This document shows, piece after piece, positions 54,691-59,742 of a stretch of 59,742 nucleotides of DNA. Location of the stretch: NCBI GenBank assembly GCA_035294085.1, contig DATGLP010000022.1:1-59742 (forward strand), written 5' to 3'. Source of the DNA: Acidimicrobiales bacterium (GTDB lineage: Bacteria > Actinomycetota > Acidimicrobiia > Acidimicrobiales > Bog-793). Made by a program: the position numbers and the translations under genes. Each line of letters starts with the position of its first letter. Positions within the stretch are counted from its first letter, which is position 1. Under the pieces are notes generated by a model. The model made no database searches and was not told where the DNA came from. It was given only the letters and a program-made list of their open reading frames with translations.

Positions 54691-54712
54691 GTTCACACAG
54701 CGTTCACACCGA
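54691..54712 (+). promoter_or_regulatory. PHO-box-like direct repeat before glnII
   Basis: GTTCACACAGC and GTTCACACCGA are two 11-base direct repeats in a row, about 106 bases before the glnII start. The 11-base period and GTTCAC core match the PhoP-binding PHO box known from Streptomyces. A weaker third unit (GGACACCGCCG) may follow. PhoP acts on glnII in Streptomyces, so the position makes sense. Confidence 0.55.
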
Positions 54713-54817
54713 GGACACCGCCGGGAAATCGCCAGCTGACAGGCTCGACGCGTGCCGCACGGGCACGCGAGCCGGCGCTGCGGCGCGGGGTCGAGCGAGA
54801 CGAGCGGGAGTGGCTGC

Positions 54818-55825
54818 GTGAGCTACCAGGCCGAGTACATCTGGATCGACGGGACCGAGCCGACGGCGATGCTGCGGTGCAAGACGAAGATCATCGCCGA
54901 CGGCAGGGAGCCGGGCATCTGGGGCTTCGACGGGTCGAGCACGAACCAGGCGCCGGGCTCGAACTCCGACTGCGTCCTGCAGCCGGTCCTCGTCACGCCC
55001 GACCCGATCCGCAAGGGCGACAACGTCCTCGTGCTGTGCGAGGTCCTCCTCACCGACTTCAGCCCGCACCCCTCGAACACGCGCGCGGCGTGCGTGGCGG
55101 TGGCCGAGCGCTACGCCGACCAGGAGCCGCTCTTCGGCATCGAGCAGGAGTACACCCTGTTCCGCAACGCCCGGCCGCTCGGCTGGCCCGAGGTCGGCTA
55201 CCCCGCCCCGCAGGGGCCCTACTACTGCGGCGTCGGCGGCGACCGCATCGTCGGGCGCGAGATCGTCGAGCGCCACACGCAGGCGTGCATCGACGCCGGC
55301 TTGGCCATCGAGGGGACGAACGCCGAGGTCATGAAGGGCCAGTGGGAGTACCAGATCGGCATCCTGCCGCCGCCGCAGATCGGCGACCACCTCTGGCTCG
55401 CCCGCTGGCTGCTCGAGCGCATCGCCGAGGACTACGGCGTGAGCGTCAGCCTCGACGCGAAGCCGGTGCACGGCGACTGGAACGGGGCCGGCGCCCACAC
55501 GAACTTCTCGACGAAGGCGATGCGCGAGAGCTACGACGCCATCATCGCCGGCTGCGAGGCGCTCGCGAAGCGCGTCGACGAGCACATCGAGAACTACGGC
55601 CACGGGATCCGAGACCGCCTCACCGGCGCCCACGAGACGGCCCCCTGGCACACCTTCTCCTACGGGACCTCCGACCGCGGCGCCTCGGTGCGCATCCCCT
55701 GGTCGGTGGAGAAGGCGAAGAAGGGCTGGCTCGAGGACCGGCGCCCGAACGCGAACGCCGACCCCTACGTCGTCGCCCGCCTGATGATCGAGACGATCTG
55801 CGGCGCGGCGGCGGGCGGCGACTGA
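54818..55825 (+). CDS. glnII: Glutamine synthetase, type II (eukaryotic-like)
   Basis: A 335-residue GSII: YIWIDGTEPTAMLRCKTKII, GFDGSSTNQAPGSNSDCVLQ, FGIEQEYTLF, GTNAEVMKGQWEYQIGI and KPVHGDWNGAGAHTNFSTKA (substrate and metal residues) are all in place. The length matches the roughly 340-residue eukaryote-type enzyme found in Streptomyces, Frankia and rhizobia. GTG 54818 follows GGGAG; the upstream open frame to 54752 is not GS-like. It assimilates ammonium. Probable PhoP control is described at the upstream repeat. Confidence 0.95.
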   Translation: MSYQAEYIWIDGTEPTAMLRCKTKIIADGREPGIWGFDGSSTNQAPGSNSDCVLQPVLVTPDPIRKGDNVLVLCEVLLTDFSPHPSNTRAACVAVAERYADQEPLFGIEQEYTLFRNARPLGWPEVGYPAPQGPYYCGVGGDRIVGREIVERHTQACIDAGLAIEGTNAEVMKGQWEYQIGILPPPQIGDHLWLARWLLERIAEDYGVSVSLDAKPVHGDWNGAGAHTNFSTKAMRESYDAIIAGCEALAKRVDEHIENYGHGIRDRLTGAHETAPWHTFSYGTSDRGASVRIPWSVEKAKKGWLEDRRPNANADPYVVARLMIETICGAAAGGD

Positions 55826-55873
55826 GCGGACGGCGAAGGCCCGGTCCCAGGCCCCCCCGGTAGGCTCGCCGGG

Positions 55874-56656
55874 GTGGCGCTACCCGAGCACCCGGGGCAG
55901 GCGGCGACGCCCGCCTGGGCACCGAGGACGAGGCAGGTCCGCCGTCCTCAGGCGGCGGCGGGCTCGCACTCGGCTGGAGGCGCCGGCGCCCGCTTCGCAC
56001 GCCTCGACGGCCCCGCCGGCCCGCTCTTCGTCGCCTTCGGCGACCTCGGTGTCCGCCTCGTCGAGCCGGTCGCGCTCGTCGGCGACGACCCGGGGCGCTT
56101 CGCGGCGCGCTGGCGGGAGCGCTTCGGCGAGGCGGTGCACGAGGCCGCCCCGCCGCCCGGGCTCGAGCCGGCGCTCGCCGGCCGCGGCGAGGTCCCGCTC
56201 GACCTCGGCGGGATGGGCGACTTCGATCGTGCCGTGCTCGCCGTCGTCGCCGAGATCCCCCGTGGCGAGGTGCGCCCCTACGCCTGGGTGGCGGCCGAGA
56301 TCGGGCGGCCGGGCGCCGTGCGCGCCGTCGGCTCGGCGCTGGCGCGCAACCCCGTGCCGATCCTCGTCCCCTGCCACCGGGTGATCCGCAGCGACGGCGC
56401 GATCGGCAACTACGCCTACGGAGCGCCGATGAAGGCGGCGCTCCTCTCGGCCGAGGGCGTCGACCTCGCGGCCCTCGAGGCGCTCCGGCGCGCCGGGGTC
56501 CGGCTCGTCGTGTCCCGCTCGGGGCGCGCCGTCTGCCTGCCGTCGTGCCGGCGCGCCCGGCAGGACACGCCGGGGCGGCACGGCGGCTTCGCCCGACTGG
56601 CCGACGCGCTCGCCGCCGGCTACCGCCCCTGCCCCGCCTGCCGGCCCACCCGCTGA
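55874..56656 (+). CDS. Methylated-DNA cysteine methyltransferase with C-terminal Ada-type zinc domain
   Basis: A 260-residue protein. The alkyltransferase domain (about 38-213) has the active-site PCHRV with Cys167 and the GNYAYGAPMK loop. After it come RSGRAVCLPSC and AAGYRPCPACRP, the pattern of the Ada zinc-binding domain, with Cys221, Cys225, Cys253 and Cys256 at spacings 4, 28 and 3 (4, 27 and 3 in E. coli Ada). In Ada this domain is N-terminal; here it is at the C-terminus, and the AraC domain is absent. It repairs O6-alkylguanine and possibly phosphotriesters. It starts at GTG 55874 and its 3' end overlaps the convergent YfhO-like gene by 37 bases. Confidence 0.85.
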   Translation: MALPEHPGQAATPAWAPRTRQVRRPQAAAGSHSAGGAGARFARLDGPAGPLFVAFGDLGVRLVEPVALVGDDPGRFAARWRERFGEAVHEAAPPPGLEPALAGRGEVPLDLGGMGDFDRAVLAVVAEIPRGEVRPYAWVAAEIGRPGAVRAVGSALARNPVPILVPCHRVIRSDGAIGNYAYGAPMKAALLSAEGVDLAALEALRRAGVRLVVSRSGRAVCLPSCRRARQDTPGRHGGFARLADALAAGYRPCPACRPTR

Positions 56657-59472
56657 GCCGGCGCGCCCGGCCGGTTGCGCTCCTCGCCCGCCTCGCCGGC
56701 GCGCAGCGCCACGGCGAGGCCCGAGAGCAGCGCCGCGAGGCCGAGCCCGCTCGCCAGCAGGCCGGCGACGATCGAGACCGGCGCGTAGCGCCACACGACG
56801 CGGTAGCGGCCGGGCCCGAGGCGCACCGCCTGGACGAGGCCGAGCCGCTCGACGGTGAGGACGCGCGTCGGACCGCCGCCCACCGGCGTGACCCGCGCGG
56901 TCCAGCCTGCCGAGTAGGTCTCGCTGCGAACGAGGAGCGCCGGTCGGGGCACGTCGACGAGCATCGTCTCGGCGGCCGTGGCGCGCTCGAGCCGCACGGA
57001 GATCCGACCCGCCCGCAGCGGCGGGGCGGCGGGGTCGCGCGCGCCGGGCGCGGCGAGCCAGGCGAGCCCGCGGGCCCCGCCGTTGCGGAAGAAGCTGAGG
57101 CCGTCGAGCGACGCGACGAGGCGCCAGCGGCTCGGCGCGAGCGCCCCCTGGAGCGGGCCGTCGAGGACGAGCCGCTCGTCCTCGCCGGGGTCGTGGGCGA
57201 CGACGACGACGCTCTCGACCACGGCTGGCCGAGACGACCGGTTGGCGACGACGATCTCGTCGGCGCGCCGCGGGCTCGCGAGCACGAGCTCGGCCGCCCG
57301 GCTGCGGACGGGGACAGGGCGTGCGGCGAGGAGGGCACCGGCGCGCCCGACGCCGATCTCGAGCGTCCGTGGCGCCGCCGGACCCGCGAGCGCGACCGTG
57401 GCTCGCACGACGTCGTGCACCTGCCCGAGAGCGAAGGCCTGGCGCGCGCCTGGCGCGAGCCGCCACGGCCCGCTGCGACGCAACGTCGCGGCGGCGCCCG
57501 TTCCGAAGGCGGTCCCCGGACGCGGGACGGGCGCGTGCGGCGGGATCGCCTCGGCGAGGTAGCCCGGCAGGGTGACGAGCGTCCGCAGGTCGAGCACGTC
57601 GGCGCTCGTCGAGGCGAGGACCGACGGGGCGATGGACTGGAAGGCGTGCGTGCTCGTGACGTCCTCGTAGCGGCCCTGCACGATCGAGCCGTACCCCTGC
57701 ACGCTCGGGATCCCCCGCAGGATGTTGAGGTCGGTGACCCCGAGCTCGTCGAGCGCGTCGGGCTGTCCGGGGGGGGCGGTGACGGCGGGGTTGTAGACGG
57801 CGAAGCGCCCGTCGCGCCCGGTGAGGCGGGCGAGCAGCCTGCTCGCCGGCGTCGCGCCGGCGAGCAGGCGCGACGAGACCGGGCCGTAGCCGAGGTTGGC
57901 CATGAACACCGCCACGTCGGCGAGCACGGCGAAGCAGGCGAGCGCGCGCCGGGCGCGCCGGGGCAGGCGCGCGCCGAGCGCGAGCAGGCCGGCCGCTCCC
58001 GCGATGGCGAGGACCGCTGCGAGGTACGGGACGAGGCGCCCGACGATCGCACCCGTCAGCGTCCCTGCCGGCAGGTGCCAGAGGCGGTCGGCGCCCGCCG
58101 GATCGGCGAGCGCGAGGGACACGGCGGCGACGCAGCAGGCGACCGGCGCGGCCGCGAGCAGCCGCCACGGCGCGAGCGGCCGATCGCGACCCCCGCGCCC
58201 GGCGACGAGGTCGTCCACGAGGAAGCCGAGGAGGACGGCGAGGCACAGGTCGAACAGGGCGGCGTTGCGGTTCTGCAGCCGCTCCCCGCCGAAGAGCGGG
58301 ACGGCGGCGAGGAGGTGGCCGAGCGGCGTCGTCCCGCCGAGCGTGAGGAGGACGCCGAGTGCGCCGATCGCGTACCAGGTGCCGAGCCGGCGTCGGCGGG
58401 ACCGCTCGCGACGCGCGCCGGGGACGGCTGGGCGCCCGAGGGTGCGCAGCACGACCGTCGCCGGTCCGGCGAGGAGGTCGGGCAGGTAGGCGGCGGCCGC
58501 CGAGAGGGCGAGGAGGCCCGAGCCGATCGTCACCTCCGGCAGGTTGTAGGTCCCGAAGTACGTGGGGGTGCCGAGGACCCCGCTGCCGCCGAGGAGGAAC
58601 GGCAGGAGCACGAGGCGCGCCACCTCGTGCGCGCTGAGCGAGCCGGCCGCGTAGAACGCGTAGTTCGCCACGCCGCGCTGCGAGCCGTGCACGAACACGA
58701 CGCCCGGGACCCACTGCGCCGCCGAGAGGGCGAGCCCGCCGACGCCGCCGACGAGGGCGTCGACGACGAGCCGCCACGCCGCTCGCCCGCCGCGCGCCAG
58801 CGCGGCGAGGAGGTAGACGGCGACGGCCACCGCGGCCGTCGAGACGGCGCGGGGGTCCCCCGCCAGCACGGTGAGGGCGACGGCCGCGGCCAGCAGGACG
58901 ACGAGGCCGGCACGCCGTCGGCGGCCGAGCGAGGTGCGCAGCTCCTCGAGGGCGAGGAGCGTCCAGGGCAGGAAGCTCGTGCCCTGGACGAGCCCGAGGT
59001 GCACGAGCTGGCCGCTCATGAAACCGGTCCAGGTGAAGGTGGTCGCGGCGAGGGTCGCGGCGAGCGCGCCGCAGCCGAGGCGACGCGAGAGCGCGTAGGA
59101 CCCGAGCGAGGCGACGACGCCGACCGACGCGAGGTTCAGCGTCCACGCCGCCACCGCCGGCAGGAACGCGAAGAGCCAGGTGCCCGGGTAGAGCGCGCCG
59201 GCGTTCCACCCGGCGAGCAGCGGCGTCCCGCTCCAGAGGAACGAGTCCCACGCCGGCAGGTGCCCGGAGCGCAGCACCTCGCCCGCGAGGACGCGCAGCG
59301 GGAAGTTCTGGATCAGGTTGTCGCCGGCGAGCAGGGGGTAGCCGGCGAGGGAGGGGGGGACGGTGACGAGGAGCGCGAACGCGACGAGCAGGCTCGCCGC
59401 GCGCGCGTCGGCCGGCGACCAGCGCCGGAGCGCACCGCTCGGGCGCGGCGGCGCCGGCTGGGTCCGCGACAC
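56620..59472 (-). CDS. YfhO-like large integral membrane protein
   Basis: A 950-residue membrane protein. The N-terminal two thirds holds many hydrophobic spans (LLVAFALLVTVPPSLAGYPL, LYPGTWLFAFLPAVAAWTLN, LLVVLAAAVALTVLAG-like segments). GDNLIQNFPLRVLAGEVLRS and WDSFLWSGTPLLAGWNAG are the conserved extracytoplasmic loops of YfhO/GT-C-like proteins. A large soluble region (about 600-870) precedes a final span. Relatives take part in lipoteichoic-acid or polysaccharide glycosylation, so a lipid-linked glycosyl-transfer role is plausible. GTG start without a good ribosome site. It is divergent from the sulfoquinovose-synthase-like gene. Confidence 0.78.
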   Translation of the reverse strand: MSRTQPAPPRPSGALRRWSPADARAASLLVAFALLVTVPPSLAGYPLLAGDNLIQNFPLRVLAGEVLRSGHLPAWDSFLWSGTPLLAGWNAGALYPGTWLFAFLPAVAAWTLNLASVGVVASLGSYALSRRLGCGALAATLAATTFTWTGFMSGQLVHLGLVQGTSFLPWTLLALEELRTSLGRRRRAGLVVLLAAAVALTVLAGDPRAVSTAAVAVAVYLLAALARGGRAAWRLVVDALVGGVGGLALSAAQWVPGVVFVHGSQRGVANYAFYAAGSLSAHEVARLVLLPFLLGGSGVLGTPTYFGTYNLPEVTIGSGLLALSAAAAYLPDLLAGPATVVLRTLGRPAVPGARRERSRRRRLGTWYAIGALGVLLTLGGTTPLGHLLAAVPLFGGERLQNRNAALFDLCLAVLLGFLVDDLVAGRGGRDRPLAPWRLLAAAPVACCVAAVSLALADPAGADRLWHLPAGTLTGAIVGRLVPYLAAVLAIAGAAGLLALGARLPRRARRALACFAVLADVAVFMANLGYGPVSSRLLAGATPASRLLARLTGRDGRFAVYNPAVTAPPGQPDALDELGVTDLNILRGIPSVQGYGSIVQGRYEDVTSTHAFQSIAPSVLASTSADVLDLRTLVTLPGYLAEAIPPHAPVPRPGTAFGTGAAATLRRSGPWRLAPGARQAFALGQVHDVVRATVALAGPAAPRTLEIGVGRAGALLAARPVPVRSRAAELVLASPRRADEIVVANRSSRPAVVESVVVVAHDPGEDERLVLDGPLQGALAPSRWRLVASLDGLSFFRNGGARGLAWLAAPGARDPAAPPLRAGRISVRLERATAAETMLVDVPRPALLVRSETYSAGWTARVTPVGGGPTRVLTVERLGLVQAVRLGPGRYRVVWRYAPVSIVAGLLASGLGLAALLSGLAVALRAGEAGEERNRPGAPAQRVGRQAGQGR

Positions 59473-59618
59473 CGGGGCAATCTAGCGACGCGCACCGGGG
59501 TGACCTGGTCGTTCCCGACGTCCCTTAACAGATCCCTCGCGAGGTGCGAACATTGACGAGGGACACTCCACGCAGCGCTGAGATCGCTCGCGCACGCACG
59601 TAGGAGGACGACGGCTTC

Positions 59619-59742
59619 ATGCGGATCCTGGTACTCGGTGGCGACGGCTACCTCGGCTGGCCGACGGCGCTGCACCTGTCGGCGCGCGGCCACGAGGTCG
59701 GCGTGCTCGACTCGATGGTGCGCCGCCACTACGACGACGAGA
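59619..59742 (+). CDS. NAD-dependent epimerase, probable UDP-sulfoquinovose synthase, 5' part
   Basis: Only 41 codons are present before the window ends. MRILVLGGDGYLGWPTALHL then HEVGVLDSMVRRHYDDE is the Rossmann start of sugar-nucleotide epimerases. GGDGY(L/C)GW and VRR are the signature of UDP-sulfoquinovose synthases (SqdB/SQD1/Agl3). ATG follows TAGGAGGA. If confirmed it makes the sulfolipid head-group precursor; in many bacteria this gene responds to phosphate limitation. Confidence 0.6.
   Translation, partial: MRILVLGGDGYLGWPTALHLSARGHEVGVLDSMVRRHYDDE

Overview
The window is GC-rich, densely packed DNA of actinobacterial type. The evidence is frequent GTG starts, purine-rich ribosome sites, a type II glutamine synthetase, a luciferase-like monooxygenase and a type I isopentenyl diphosphate isomerase. 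I cannot name the species. No rRNA, tRNA or CRISPR array was seen. Both ends cut through genes: an M24 peptidase on the left and a sulfoquinovose-synthase-like gene on the right.

Left part (1-13.9 kb). After a hydroxyacid dehydrogenase, an SDR and a quinone oxidoreductase comes a four-gene operon for a NitT/TauT-type ABC importer. It contains a CocE-type hydrolase and starts at a clear promoter near 8.35 kb. Next are an M29-like protein, a two-cupin protein, a leaderless TAXI-type binding protein, a small cupin and an IclR regulator.

Middle (14.2-34.9 kb). A minus-strand catabolic operon encodes an amidohydrolase, a Rieske oxygenase, a class III extradiol dioxygenase, a 4,5-dihydroxyphthalate-decarboxylase-like protein, a meta-cleavage hydrolase, a hydratase, acetaldehyde dehydrogenase and 4-hydroxy-2-oxovalerate aldolase. 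Together these could take an aromatic acid to pyruvate and acetyl-CoA. Upstream of it, about 7.2 kb of visibly lower-GC DNA carries a split biotin-dependent carboxylase, a family III CoA-transferase and an amidohydrolase, with remnants of a transposase and possibly a sugar kinase. This block is flanked by two diverged copies of one gene junction (ABC ATPase 3' end, 16 bases, amidohydrolase 5' end). Each copy keeps one gene intact and the other broken. The second ABC importer (30.3-34.2 kb) was therefore probably once joined directly to the ring-cleavage operon and later separated by this block.

Right-middle (35.9-44.4 kb). A tightly overlapping operon (two-subunit CoA-transferase, luciferase-like oxidoreductase, acyl-CoA dehydrogenase, CitE-like lyase, MaoC hydratase, family III CoA-transferase) resembles modules that split C5 dicarboxylates such as itaconate or mesaconate through citramalyl-CoA. 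It is preceded by a metal-dependent hydrolase and an IclR regulator. Promoters of the first IclR gene and of this hydrolase share a 15-base palindrome, a candidate operator.

Right part (44.4-59.7 kb). This is mostly housekeeping: idi and an overlapping biotin operon (bioA-D-B-F-H-C plus a membrane protein), an aldo/keto reductase, a PAS-GGDEF cyclase, glnII preceded by a PHO-box-like repeat, an alkyltransferase with a C-terminal Ada-type zinc domain, and a large YfhO-like membrane protein.
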